A DNA stretch of 64,000 nt from Natronorubrum sulfidifaciens JCM 14089 (GCF_000337735.1 NZ_AOHX01000026.1:88696-152695), one strand, 5' to 3'; numbered from the stretch's first letter, positions 8,199-17,105 are shown. The notes: generated by a model not told the origin, from the letters alone. A program made the numbers and translations.

Positions 8199-8855
8199 TT
8201 AGATGTCAGTAAATTGTGCCCGGCTCACACCCTCGATCTTGAGGTGTGATACCGGCTCAGTGGTGGCTTCCGCATCATCTTCGCTGAACACACCAGCTTC
8301 TCGGGCCGCTTTCGCGAAGCGTGGTGAGAGGCCACCATCGCTGCCATAGCCTGCAGGGAACGGTGTCAATGAGAACTCGGCAATGGTTGCGTCAACGAAC
8401 TCGGGTTCACCCGAATCGTTACGCTCCACCCTGAAATCGTTCCCAAACCCGACAGAGCCGTCATTGATAGCCGGTGGATCATGCGTGAAATCCGAGATCA
8501 CGTCAGACCGGACGCTGTTGCCCGTGTTCGGAACGTGAGCCAGAATACGGAGAAAGTCATCTGCGAACCGGACATCCTTGACATGGCCGACGTTTGCGAG
8601 TTGGCCCTGCGAATGGTCTAACTGCAAGGGAGCAGGTCCTGAAAAGTTGCCTGCGACTCGAGTCAGAAACTCGTCGGTGATACGAAAGCCTTTGCGTAGA
8701 CCTGGCTCCATCGCCGCGAAAATCACGTCAATAGAACCGTCCTCGTACTTCTTGACACCGTACTGGTTGAACCCTTCCGGGCGCGTGAGAGTGTCCGGGT
8801 ACGAGAACGAGACGCTAAACGCCAACTCCTCGTCGATCGATAGTTGATTGCTCAT
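8199..8855 (-). CDS. Prohead maturation protease
   Basis: The 218-residue protein carries features of HK97-type (U35) proteases: His81 in LQLDHSQGQ, Ser134 in INDGSVGFGNDF, and the conserved ATIAEFSLTPFPAG segment that follows in this family. These residues are the likely catalytic His and Ser. The enzyme cleaves scaffold and capsid N-arms inside the prohead. It sits between the portal and scaffold genes, the normal order. The acidic C-terminal 40 residues may be autocleaved. Confidence 0.8.
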   Translation of the reverse strand: MSNQLSIDEELAFSVSFSYPDTLTRPEGFNQYGVKKYEDGSIDVIFAAMEPGLRKGFRITDEFLTRVAGNFSGPAPLQLDHSQGQLANVGHVKDVRFADDFLRILAHVPNTGNSVRSDVISDFTHDPPAINDGSVGFGNDFRVERNDSGEPEFVDATIAEFSLTPFPAGYGSDGGLSPRFAKAAREAGVFSEDDAEATTEPVSHLKIEGVSRAQFTDI

Positions 8856-8867
8856 TTCATCAGGTAG

Positions 8868-9125
8868 TTAGATCTTCAGAAGGCCACCGAGTCGGTCGAA
8901 GAACGCTACAACCGCTGCACCGACTGTGAACAACCCACCCGAGAGGATAACCGTGTGCCGGTCTACCCTGCTCTCGAGTTTGTTGATTCGCTCATCGCGC
9001 TTTTCTGACTCTGCTACGTACTGCTCGCGCAGATCCTCGAGACTTTCTTCGATATGTCTCGTGCGCTCCTCGGTTCGGGCCGTATTCTGAAGGATCTCGT
9101 AGATCACATCGTCATCGGCTTCCAT
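8868..9125 (-). CDS. XhlA-like coiled-coil membrane protein
   Basis: 85 residues: an N-terminal acidic helix, a strong coiled coil (about 15-55) and one C-terminal membrane segment (about 60-78, ILSGGLFTVGAAVVAFF). This matches the layout of haemolysin XhlA-like phage proteins, which associate with membranes at lysis. Between portal and protease genes it is an unusual place for a lysis protein, so a virion role is also possible. Confidence 0.6.
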   Translation of the reverse strand: MEADDDVIYEILQNTARTEERTRHIEESLEDLREQYVAESEKRDERINKLESRVDRHTVILSGGLFTVGAAVVAFFDRLGGLLKI

Positions 9126-9131
9126 TGCTCA

Positions 9132-10544
9132 TCACTCGTTAGCTACGTCACGCTGGTTGCGTCCACCACTCGAGTCCCTCTCGGGGTTCTGTCGCGACTT
9201 CACCTCGCCACCAGCGGATTCTGCCCCGCTACCCGTGTCAGTTGGTCGGCCACCAGCCGGGTTCTGAATCGCGTCACCGGCTCCTCGAAGCTCCTGCAAG
9301 AGGCCGACGATCTCAGCCAATTCGCTTTCATCGGGTAGCTCTGTCTCGGGGTCGATACCAACGCGCTGTGCGAAGGCCTCGCGAGTGAGGAACCCTTCAT
9401 TGAAGAGCTTGATCGCGGCATCGATCTCGAGGCGACCTTCATCCGACGAGTGCTCGCCAAACTCAAAGTCGGGCGGAAGCTCCGTGTAATCTTCCGGGTT
9501 CGGGTGTCCGAGAATCGAGACGAAGATTTGGTAGCGAATCGCGTTTTTGATGATCGAACGGTAGCGCTGAATCCGCCGATCGAACTTCGGCATGACCGCA
9601 ATGGACGTGTTCCGATTCACGTCCACGTCCATGTTCAGCAAGAACGCAGGAACTCCAAGCCCGGCAGCAATCCGCTTCTGAAGGTGTGCAAACGTACTGT
9701 CGAGATTCAACATCCCTGCCGACGATGACGTACTCGAGGTCCCGACGACTTCGTGTTCAACGTCGCTTCCGACCGCAATCATTGACTCCGGCTCGATCGC
9801 CTCAACAGTATCCAACCAGGCCTCGATCTGCTCGTCGTTCCACGGGCGCTCTTCGGTTCCGCACTTCCAAATCACGGGCGGATACGCCTTCGTGGAGATG
9901 AACCGTGCCAGGTCGATCTCCATGTCGCGAAGGAAGTTTGCCTGCTCTTCGATCCGCTCAATGAGTGAGTGGCCGAAGTCCTCGCCTGGGTGCTTGTGAA
10001 ACGTGAGAACGGCAATATCGTAAGGGTTGAACTGTATGTCGTCACCACCGTCCTCGCGTTCCATCAAGTACTCCTCGACAACTCCAAACTCGTCGGTCTG
10101 GATCTTCATCCGCTCCGTCGGGAGCAGTTTCGGCTTGAAAACGTCATCCTCGACAACGATCTCGAGGAAGGCCGTTCCGTCCACGAGAGCGTGCCAGACC
10201 CATTCGTAGAGAACCGTCTCGAACTCGGACGTCTCGATGAGTTGCTTGAACTGAGCGATGTCCTCGTCGGTCTGTTCCTGGTCCGTGAACGGGATATTCG
10301 CCGGGTGGATAGAGAAGCCTGATCCAACGAGATAGTCAACGAGCGTATCGATGGACTCCCCGACGTGAGGGTCCATATCCGCGATAACGCGATACCGTTC
10401 AATGTTCTGCTCCGGCGGTTCGCTGACTTCAGGTCGGCCACTCGTACCTGAAGGCCGCTTGATTACCGCACGCGGCTGCTCGAGCATGAAGCCGATCCGC
10501 CCGTCAGCGGCCCGCTTCATCATGGCCGCCTTTACATCACTCAT
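9132..10544 (-). CDS. Portal protein
   Basis: A 470-residue protein immediately after TerL, the normal portal position. It has the portal pattern: MDPHVGESIDTLVDYLVGSGFSI near residue 57 (clip/wing entry), the EWVWHALVDGTAFLEIVVED strand, and a long C-terminal helix with GIDPETELPDE after the crown. The last 40 residues are low complexity (Gly/Ser/Arg) and probably disordered. The dodecameric portal forms the DNA entry vertex and binds terminase. The gene is 14 bases from terL. Confidence 0.85.
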   Translation of the reverse strand: MSDVKAAMMKRAADGRIGFMLEQPRAVIKRPSGTSGRPEVSEPPEQNIERYRVIADMDPHVGESIDTLVDYLVGSGFSIHPANIPFTDQEQTDEDIAQFKQLIETSEFETVLYEWVWHALVDGTAFLEIVVEDDVFKPKLLPTERMKIQTDEFGVVEEYLMEREDGGDDIQFNPYDIAVLTFHKHPGEDFGHSLIERIEEQANFLRDMEIDLARFISTKAYPPVIWKCGTEERPWNDEQIEAWLDTVEAIEPESMIAVGSDVEHEVVGTSSTSSSAGMLNLDSTFAHLQKRIAAGLGVPAFLLNMDVDVNRNTSIAVMPKFDRRIQRYRSIIKNAIRYQIFVSILGHPNPEDYTELPPDFEFGEHSSDEGRLEIDAAIKLFNEGFLTREAFAQRVGIDPETELPDESELAEIVGLLQELRGAGDAIQNPAGGRPTDTGSGAESAGGEVKSRQNPERDSSGGRNQRDVANE

Positions 10545-10558
10545 TTAGAAGCTAGAGA

Positions 10559-12262
10559 TTAGGTTGGAGAACGTCGTCGTGCGTATCTCGGCGTGTATGT
10601 TCTTCGTCCGTTCCGCCCAACAGACCGTGCCCCAAACGAAACGGTTGCTGCTCTCGTTGGTGGCTCAACGGGTTCTGGTTCCTGTTCGACTCCGGCAGGA
10701 AGCGCTTCTGAAGGTCCCACTTCTTCGGGTTCACGTACCGCCATGCGACGTGACGGCTGGACACTCAATCCTGGCGGAAAGGCCCCAAGGACGGTTGCCA
10801 TCGCAATGTCATCCTTCCCGCTCGAGGAGGTGTCTTTCCCCGAATACTTCGGCTTCGCGCCATCGTAGGGTTGCTCCTTGACGATCGACGCGAGCTGATC
10901 GTACATCTCGTCGTCTTTCGCCAGCGTCACGCGGTCATTTCGCAGGGCAGCGTTCATGTCGCCCATCATCTCGTTGACCGCATCCTTATCGGAGAAATTG
11001 AACCCGATCACACCACGACCGAGCTTATCCTCGATGATTCGTTGGAACGTCTCACCGGGACCAGTCTTGTCGAGGATCACGTAGTCAACTTCCATCTGTG
11101 CGTGGATCTGTGCGAAACGGTGAGCGACGTGAACAGCGTTGCCCCGGTCGGGGTTCTGTATGCCCGCTTCCGCCAACACATCGTTGTTCACTACCTCGAA
11201 GTAGCGCATATCGCGCTTCTCACCGAGATGATCGAAGACAGTGACAACGGTATCGTCGTGGTCGATGCCGATATCCACGCCCATCGTTCTCATGACACCG
11301 GGCTGTTTCCGTAAGTACTGGCCGTACTGGTAGTCAGGACGTTGTGAGCGCTCCTGTGCCCGAACGATCGACTGCTCGTTGAAGAACCGATAGCTGTCAT
11401 CGATCGGCCTACACAGGTACTCCTGTGCGAACCCTTGCGGGTCTTTGACCCGATCCTCTTCGACCTTCTCAATGTTCAGATCAGGCCGAACCGGAACCAC
11501 GTCCTGCTCGAGCAGGCTTACCTCTACGTCGATCTCGTCGGCGTTCGCGAAACTTGGTTGCTGAATCGAGATCGTCCCGATCTTGTTGCCGTCCTCGTCG
11601 TAGCCCGTTTCCGTTCCACGGGCATGGTTCCGCATGAAGAGATCGTTCTTCGACAGTGGCGTCGAAACCTCGACCATCAGGCCCTGAGAACCAAGCGAAA
11701 CGAACGGTGAGAACGCTCGAGAGGTCGCCTCCTGGTCCTCAAGGAACGCCATCTCATCGATGAAAACCGTCTTCGCGGAATCGTCACCACGAGCACCTTC
11801 CGGGTTGCCCGTGTATGCCTTGTAGCGCGTTCCATTCCACAGAACGATTTCCGACTGTGTAGGCGTCTTCGCGAACGGAATTTCGATCTTGGCGTTCTCG
11901 AAGAGGGTCTTCAGGTCACGAATACGTGCCTGTGCCTGCTCTTCCTTGCTCGAGACGATTGGGAAAAACGAGTTCCCGTTCATCATGCCGTCGAGCGCCT
12001 CACAGACGATGATAATGAACGAGACGCCGATCCGCCGCCCTTTGTAGATGTTCAGCGTCGATGCATCGCCGTAAAAGTAGGCGTGCATGATCTTCGGCTG
12101 GTAAGGCCGAAAGAGCTTGAGATCCCGAATCTCGCCGGTATCGAGGTCTTTGACACGAAAGAGATCCTCGGCAATCCGATCGGGCCTTCCGCGCCACCGA
12201 TCGATGATCTCGGACTCATCAACACCAGCTTGTTCTGCGAACTGGGCGACGAGTTCATTCAT
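10559..12262 (-). CDS. Terminase large subunit
   Basis: 567 residues with both domains of the packaging motor. The ATPase domain has a deviant Walker A (KGRRIGVSF, residues 74-82; Val replaces the usual Lys before Ser) and a Walker B (VFIDE, 166-170). The nuclease domain has Asp330 in GVDIGIDHDD, Asp398 in YVILDKTG and a third acidic pair near 484-485 (SGKDDIAMA). The last 35 residues are strongly basic (RSVGRNGRRTYTPRYARRR), odd in an otherwise acidic proteome and perhaps a DNA- or portal-binding tail. The start overlaps the upstream small gene by eight bases. Confidence 0.92.
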   Translation of the reverse strand: MNELVAQFAEQAGVDESEIIDRWRGRPDRIAEDLFRVKDLDTGEIRDLKLFRPYQPKIMHAYFYGDASTLNIYKGRRIGVSFIIIVCEALDGMMNGNSFFPIVSSKEEQAQARIRDLKTLFENAKIEIPFAKTPTQSEIVLWNGTRYKAYTGNPEGARGDDSAKTVFIDEMAFLEDQEATSRAFSPFVSLGSQGLMVEVSTPLSKNDLFMRNHARGTETGYDEDGNKIGTISIQQPSFANADEIDVEVSLLEQDVVPVRPDLNIEKVEEDRVKDPQGFAQEYLCRPIDDSYRFFNEQSIVRAQERSQRPDYQYGQYLRKQPGVMRTMGVDIGIDHDDTVVTVFDHLGEKRDMRYFEVVNNDVLAEAGIQNPDRGNAVHVAHRFAQIHAQMEVDYVILDKTGPGETFQRIIEDKLGRGVIGFNFSDKDAVNEMMGDMNAALRNDRVTLAKDDEMYDQLASIVKEQPYDGAKPKYSGKDTSSSGKDDIAMATVLGAFPPGLSVQPSRRMAVREPEEVGPSEALPAGVEQEPEPVEPPTRAATVSFGARSVGRNGRRTYTPRYARRRSPT

Positions 12263-12455
12263 TGTCGTTCAACGAAATGATGTCCTTACTATCTGCGCGA
12301 ATCCAGCACGTGTCTCGATCGTATCCGTTACCGTCCCATCGAATAATCAGACCAGACCTCTTGCCACCTCGAGTGAGATTGTACTTAGAAACGTTCTCGG
12401 GCTTGTTGACTCCCTCACCAGGACCAGCTCGAGAATAGCTCGTAGAATCACTCAT
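12255..12455 (-). CDS. Small protein upstream of terL
   Basis: A 66-residue protein whose ends overlap both terL and the upstream gene by eight bases, which argues for a real gene. It has a disordered Ser/Gly-rich first half and a short beta-like second half (RSGLIIRWDGNGYDRDTCWI). No family recognised. Confidence 0.55.
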   Translation of the reverse strand: MSDSTSYSRAGPGEGVNKPENVSKYNLTRGGKRSGLIIRWDGNGYDRDTCWIRADSKDIISLNDNE

Positions 12456-12786
12456 CGTCGCTTCGCATCACATCGTCAATCACGTAGACCGTGAGATAGC
12501 CCATGTTCGGGAACGTTTCAATTCCGCCATCAGGATACGTTACCTGCCATTCTGAGCGGAACACGCCCGCCCTGTCGGTATCTCCTGGCTGCCACTCGTA
12601 GATGACAACACCAACCTCGTCAGGGTCTGTGCCCGCAGAATCTCTGATGAGAAGGTTGCCGTCTCGATCTCGCATTCGGAACTCGATAAAGGCGTCCTCG
12701 AGCGGAATAGCGACACCAGAACGATCCCTCAACGTAGCCCTGATCGCAGGTGCGGTGTCCCCCTGTCTAATGATGAACGTCTCCAT
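12448..12786 (-). CDS. BppU-like beta-sandwich domain protein
   Basis: I choose the ATG at 12786 because the product then starts METFIIRQGDTAPAIRATLRD, the characteristic beginning of the N-terminal domain of BppU-type baseplate upper proteins; an upstream ATG at 12852 would add 22 unlike residues. The rest (VAIPLEDAFIEFRMRDRDGN ... GVFRSEWQVTYPDGGIETFP) continues the pattern over 112 residues. In Gram-positive phages this domain sits in tail-tip proteins. A location between terminase genes is unexpected, so it may instead be a neck or head accessory. Confidence 0.7.
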   Translation of the reverse strand: METFIIRQGDTAPAIRATLRDRSGVAIPLEDAFIEFRMRDRDGNLLIRDSAGTDPDEVGVVIYEWQPGDTDRAGVFRSEWQVTYPDGGIETFPNMGYLTVYVIDDVMRSDDE

Positions 12787-12957
12787 TCTCAACTGTCTCA
12801 CTCGGTCGTCTCCGCTAGAGTTCGATTCCCGACTATCGTGTGCTATCTCCACAAATGCTGCAAACCAGTATCCAGAATCGCGTTATATCTATTGGAGATA
12901 GCTAGTATACCGACGTATGTTGAACAAACGTTAATATACACTAACGGCTTCCATCAC

Positions 12958-13005
12958 TTGGGGCCGAAAGCGCGTTTTGCCCAACTCGCCTGCCGACGGC
13001 CCCAA
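12958..13005. other. Eight-bp inverted repeat between terS and downstream genes
   Basis: TTGGGGCC at 12958-12965 pairs with GGCCCCAA at 12998-13005, enclosing 32 bases. It lies five bases beyond the stop of the small terminase gene. It may limit or process the late transcript. The 12.85-12.95 kb stretch beside it holds TATA-like sequence (GTATATTAA on the minus strand near 12.93 kb) that could start a second late transcript. Confidence 0.45.
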
Positions 13006-13009
13006 TCAC

Positions 13010-13720
13010 TTACTCTTCGAACGCTTCAGGATCGTAGCTATCTCGCTCGCTGACGAGGTTGCCCATCACACCGACAATATCGTCCATCAGTTCGCTCGCA
13101 GATTCGACCTGCTCACCCTTCATCTTCTGCTTGCGGGTAATGCCGAGCGAGTCCTTGATCTTCTGAATGAGACGGACTTGTGAGGCCATCGCCTCATTCA
13201 GCGAATTAGGTAGCTCCTCAGTCTCGACGAGAGTCCCATCGGGAAGGTAGACGCCCTTCTCGCGAATCTCGCCGTGACGCAAGATGTAGTCCTTGCCTCG
13301 AGCTTCCCTGACGATCTCGATCGCAAGCGTGTGGAAGTCATGGGCGGCAGATGGATCGCTCTCGAGGTCGATGTCGTAAGCTTTCGGCCACGAAAGGACC
13401 CAATCGTAGAGTTCCTCTTCGCGCTCGCTCATCGTCTCGCGCAAGTGCTCGTCAGTAGCGTACATTCCGTGTTTCAGATTCGCCAGCTTGTCCAGATTCT
13501 CGAGCCTCGGTACGTTCTTTCCACCGTGATGCTTACAACGCCCGTTCCGCTCAACGTTCTGTGAAACACAGTAGCGTTGAGGCCCGTTGTAGTCCTCAGG
13601 CTGCTTCGGAATCTTGGCCAGGCAGAACTTGTCTTCGAAGGAGATGTATGGATGATCGTACTCAACCTGCATCTCACGAAGCTCCGCTTCCGTTTTGCCG
13701 GTCACTTCGTTCGATGCCAT
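13010..13720 (-). CDS. Terminase small subunit (putative)
   Basis: First gene of the leftward late operon, 236 residues. A zinc-binding-like stretch RYCVSQNVERNGRCKHHGGK (about 49-68) followed by LKHGMYATDEHL is typical of DNA-binding small terminase or packaging proteins with an HGG...HG signature. The C-terminal half is helical and suited to oligomerisation. It would recognise the packaging site and recruit TerL, encoded three genes downstream. The identification rests on motif and position. Confidence 0.65.
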   Translation of the reverse strand: MASNEVTGKTEAELREMQVEYDHPYISFEDKFCLAKIPKQPEDYNGPQRYCVSQNVERNGRCKHHGGKNVPRLENLDKLANLKHGMYATDEHLRETMSEREEELYDWVLSWPKAYDIDLESDPSAAHDFHTLAIEIVREARGKDYILRHGEIREKGVYLPDGTLVETEELPNSLNEAMASQVRLIQKIKDSLGITRKQKMKGEQVESASELMDDIVGVMGNLVSERDSYDPEAFEE

Positions 13721-13737
13721 CTATAAGAGCCACCAGT

Positions 13738-13746
13738 AATTTTATT
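13738..13746. promoter_or_regulatory. Divergent promoter between late and rightward genes
   Basis: The AT-rich core AATTTTATTG serves as TTTTATTG for the rightward gene (ATG at 13766) and as CAATAAAATT for the leftward terS start at 13720. Both are about 20-28 bases from their start codons, consistent with overlapping leaderless promoters and a switch between the two directions. Confidence 0.45.
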
Positions 13747-13765
13747 GCAGAACTTGCCTATTGTT

Positions 13766-14005
13766 ATGACTATGAGAAGGCCAAAGTCAATTCTAAAATA
13801 CTTCTTCGGTTCTGCCAGAGGAAACTGGCGAAACATGATACGAGCAGGGAATAACAACGACTTGTGGGGAACCGTCGGTGGTGCTATCGTTGGAGGTATT
13901 CTCGGGAGTTTCGCACTTCCAGTGGTGGGAACTCTGCTCGGCCTGTTTATTGGAGGTTTACTTGGTTCGTCGTTTAATTACGCACGTAGTGGTGCGCGAA
14001 AGTAG
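13766..14005 (+). CDS. Small glycine-zipper membrane protein
   Basis: 79 residues when started at the ATG at 13766, which lies about 27 bases after a TATA-like box; an in-frame ATG 21 bases earlier is less likely. A basic N-terminus is followed by a glycine-zipper hairpin of two membrane helices (GTVGGAIVGGILGSFALPVVG and LLGLFIGGLLGSSF). Such proteins can permeabilise membranes, and a holin-like role is possible. It is the first gene on the early side of the late operon. Confidence 0.6.
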   Translation: MTMRRPKSILKYFFGSARGNWRNMIRAGNNNDLWGTVGGAIVGGILGSFALPVVGTLLGLFIGGLLGSSFNYARSGARK

Positions 14006-14052
14006 TTGGATGAATTACACAAATCCAGATTATTGAGTACGAATCACTCAGT

Positions 14053-14277
14053 ATGTTTTTCTTGAGCGGAAGCCTCGCCCATTCTTCTGAAGCCTGCCCA
14101 TCACAATCTGTGGCTGAAAAGGTAGAAAAGTGGCAGCCACAAGATAGAGAGAAACTCGAGGAAGCTGTGAAAAGTGGGGGAACCTTCCGCCACCAGATTG
14201 TGGCGGCAGTTCATCGGTTTTTCCCTAATTCGATTTCCTCACTAAGAGTAATAGACGAGGGTATATATAGGGGGTAG
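14053..14277 (+). CDS. Doubtful small ORF
   Basis: A 74-residue frame with a helical middle (VAEKVEKWQPQDREKLEEAVKSGG). A GATTATTG box about 25 bases upstream could drive it. The ends do not look protein-like, and the sequence is less acidic than neighbours. It may be real or chance. Confidence 0.35.
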   Translation: MFFLSGSLAHSSEACPSQSVAEKVEKWQPQDREKLEEAVKSGGTFRHQIVAAVHRFFPNSISSLRVIDEGIYRG

Positions 14278-14412
14278 AGGTTATGCCAGAAACTGAATCA
14301 GTGGATTCGGGAACTACGTGTGCGTATCGGCCACTGGAGGTGTAGAATTATACGATATGAAGAGCTTCTTACTGCCAATTGCTAAGTGTGTTGGATATCT
14401 AACTGACACCAG

Positions 14413-15480
14413 ATGGTTCCGGTTCGAGAGACTATTGAGGACATACTCAGATCACATGGTTTTGTAGCTACGCTTATTGGTGGGATCATCACCATATCCG
14501 TATTCACATCTGCCTATTTTCTACCAGTTCCATTTGCTAGTACGGTCCCCATTGTCGGAGCGGGGTTCACTCTCTTAACCGGAACTGCCAGTATTTATTT
14601 AAATCATAAAATAAAGCGACGAGAACGCGATAATGAGAGATTCGGTGAGGCGGCGAAAGCGGTCGAACAGGAACGTGTGCGCGAAGAACGGGACAGAGCA
14701 AAGGCGGATCTCCGTGAGTACCAGCGGATAACGCGCATCCTCGAAGACCGCGAGGTAGATTTAGCGACGCTCATTGACAATCAGACTGAGTCAAGTCAGA
14801 TTGCACTCCTTGTATTCCGCGATCAACAAGCTCCAGAAGGCCACGATTTCTACCAAACCGAGAGCGAAGATGACCAGAACAAGTTCATCCGGTACCGTAC
14901 AATGGATGAGTACGATGGGAAGACAATTTCCTCATTCACATGGATGTTGCCGCCGAGTGTCGTTGTCGAAGAAAATCTTGAAAATGCGAATCGTGACGAG
15001 TTGGAGGAGTGGTTCCGTGAGAACGTTTACGACTACTACGGCGATGAGGAGTTTCAAGCGAACGTTCTCTTGATGGGGTTGATGGACGTGAGTTCCATCT
15101 TCTCCATCACGAAAGAGGAAACGAAGCTTGGAAAGTTTGCTGAGAATCTAATTGAATATGACGATGAGTTCTCGGAGGAAGACTTCTACGAAGCCTTGGC
15201 CGAGGAGCGCGTGAACATGCTAGAGGAGGTAAAATCTGGCCGACTTGTATTCTTCCTGCCTGATAGTCTAGACAAAGACACTGTAGATAGAATTCGAGAC
15301 CAAAGCGAAGTTGTCAAATCAGAGTTGACTGAGGGCAGACTACGAGAGATAGCCGACGAGGATAGTATCAAACCGCTAAGTAAAGGATTCAAGAAAATTG
15401 GTATTCCACAACCGAAGAAACTGGCTGGTGAAGTAGTGAAGGAAGCACAGATGTGGGAAGAGAAAATTAACGAAGCCTGA
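14413..15480 (+). CDS. Membrane-anchored coiled-coil protein, unknown
   Basis: 355 residues: two membrane helices (about 17-37 and 41-62), a charged coiled coil (about 66-110) and a large acidic soluble domain of about 240 residues. The soluble part has a strand-like start (SSQIALLVFRDQQAPEG) and ends in a basic stretch (GFKKIGIPQPKKLAGEVVKE). It is lower in GC than flanking viral genes. With its isolated position between the late operon and the early region it looks like an accessory gene, perhaps superinfection exclusion. No family recognised. Confidence 0.65.
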   Translation: MVPVRETIEDILRSHGFVATLIGGIITISVFTSAYFLPVPFASTVPIVGAGFTLLTGTASIYLNHKIKRRERDNERFGEAAKAVEQERVREERDRAKADLREYQRITRILEDREVDLATLIDNQTESSQIALLVFRDQQAPEGHDFYQTESEDDQNKFIRYRTMDEYDGKTISSFTWMLPPSVVVEENLENANRDELEEWFRENVYDYYGDEEFQANVLLMGLMDVSSIFSITKEETKLGKFAENLIEYDDEFSEEDFYEALAEERVNMLEEVKSGRLVFFLPDSLDKDTVDRIRDQSEVVKSELTEGRLREIADEDSIKPLSKGFKKIGIPQPKKLAGEVVKEAQMWEEKINEA

Positions 15481-16140
15481 GTTATGTCCATAACCACAGT
15501 TGATAGATTTACGGTCTGTACTCGTCGTGAATTTCACGCCTAATTCTCAGTAGGATGCCTATCTATGGTACACAATTGCTTATTATACTCTCTGATTTCT
15601 GAAAAATTTCTGAGCAACTCACCTCCCCCTCGCACCCGCACTTGCGAGCCTGACGGTGTGCCAACCCACCCGTGCATAATGCGCCCGCTCGAGTGCCCGC
15701 CCGCTTCCGCACACCCGCCCGTGGCAACGCGCCCACGTCGCGCTCGAGCGCACCCGCGCCTGCGTAGCGCTGCCGATCGCGAACTCGAGGCAACCACTCA
15801 GTGATGCACGCAGTGGTAGCACCGAAACAGTTATTGCTGAGATAACTGCGGGTAATCGTCCAAAGGCCCACAAATCCGATTCCCACTAATCGGCGGAAAA
15901 CGGCGGAGAAAGCAGGTCTAGCCGCCCGTTTTCGAGCAGCGCGTCAGAGGCAGCAAATCGGCTATTTGTGGCCAGTGGTATCTGACCAGCGGTAATTCGA
16001 GTGTCTCGACACAGTGAGAACCACATTATTGGCGGAACGGCCTTATTTTCGGTCAATCGTGCTACTGATCACAGGCCGTTGGCAATTCGCTGCCCTCAAG
16101 CCTCGAGACCCTCGAAAACCAGCGATACGTGGCTAATCGG
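15481..16140. other. 660 bp without genes; strand-asymmetric C-rich stretch
   Basis: No credible coding frame. From about 15,620 to 15,780 the plus strand is very rich in C and poor in G (runs such as CACCTCCCCCTCGCACCC). It is flanked by AT-rich sequence at 15,560-15,615 and by repeated TAATCGG/GGCGGAA words between 15,850 and 16,135. It sits between the leftward late and rightward early genes. A replication origin, packaging site or extension of the RNA element downstream are all possible. Confidence 0.5.
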
Positions 16141-16143
16141 TAG

Positions 16144-16153
16144 CTTTATTATC
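16144..16153 (+). promoter_or_regulatory. TATA-like box upstream of the hairpin-dense RNA
   Basis: CTTTATTATC is the best TATA-like sequence before the structured region. A transcript would start near 16,170-16,178, just before the first strong hairpin (16,211-16,230). Confidence 0.45.
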
Positions 16154-16798
16154 TCCTCGGTTATCCGCTCTGGTAGCGATCTCGGGTCGGCTCGAACCGG
16201 CTCGGGTCGCCGTGGCCGTTTGTCGCCACGCAAGCCATGACCGAACGCGGGAATTGGGCGACCGCTCGAGAAAGCGTGTGTGTCCCTGGAGGGGCCACGC
16301 GCCGAAGTCGCGCCAACACGCCATAATCGCGGCTCCTACGGAGCCGTGGGTCAGAGACGCCTCTCACGAGGCCTGCGAAGTGTCGAAGCGTTCGCGAGCT
16401 GCAGCTCTACCGAGCTGCGTGTAAGCCCCCCGGCCTTGCAGGACCCTCCGGGTCCTGAAGTCAAGTCGTCGAGCGCCACCCAACCACCTTCGGTGGTACT
16501 AGCAGACGACGTGAGCCGCGATCCCATAGGGATCGGGACTCGAAGACGCGAGCTACCGGGACCTTCGAAGAAGGTGAACCCTCACGACAGGATCGTGGGA
16601 CCAATATCCGTAGCGGTGGAGGCCTTCGGCCTACACGGTGCAGCTCAAGACCGCTCCACCCCTCCGGGGTGCGACGTCGCTCAAGCGAATCTGAGCAACC
16701 ACGGGCAACAGCGAAGCTGTTCAGCGATTCCGTTCCCCCTTCGGGGAGAGCGCCGCAAGATCAGGAACGAGTCCTGTGGACTCGGTAACGAACGAGAT

Positions 16799-16824
16799 AC
16801 GAGCGAAGCGGCCCCTTCGGGGGC
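16799..16824 (+). repeat. Internal repeat module, copy 1
   Basis: ACGAGCGAAGCGG (16,799-16,811) overlaps the first base of a GCCCC-TTCG-GGGGC hairpin (16,811-16,824) with a UUCG tetraloop. The same 13-mer plus a similar hairpin recurs at 17,078, showing modular build-up of the RNA. Confidence 0.7.
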
Positions 16825-17077
16825 TTCCGACAAGGTGCAGCGTGCCGGATATGCCACACTCCCCTTGGGGAGTGCCCGGCGAAGGCCATCGAAGCCGGAC
16901 ACCGGAAGGTGTCACCTGACCGGATGCGGAAGCCACCACCTTCGGTGGCACAGTAAATCGAATCAACGCAACCCTCCGGGTTGCAGACCTTCGGGTCACA
17001 GACCGGCGTGGCAGCGACTCGCCTTACGGCGACCGTTCGCTACCCGGTCGGCCCCCTACCAGTTCCTCTGGTAGGTG

Positions 17078-17105
17078 ACGAGCGAAGCGGTTCCCCTTCG
17101 GGGAA
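17078..17105 (+). repeat. Internal repeat module, copy 2
   Basis: A second exact copy of ACGAGCGAAGCGG (17,078-17,090) is followed directly by TTCCCC-TTC-GGGGAA (17,091-17,105), the last hairpin of the element before the start codon at 17,123. Confidence 0.7.

Noticed and set aside
16280-17074. 264-codon open frame across the hairpin-dense region
   Set aside because: Its product is basic and rich in Arg, Ser and Pro, unlike all other proteins here, and hairpins explain the sequence better. Long chance frames are common in GC-rich DNA.
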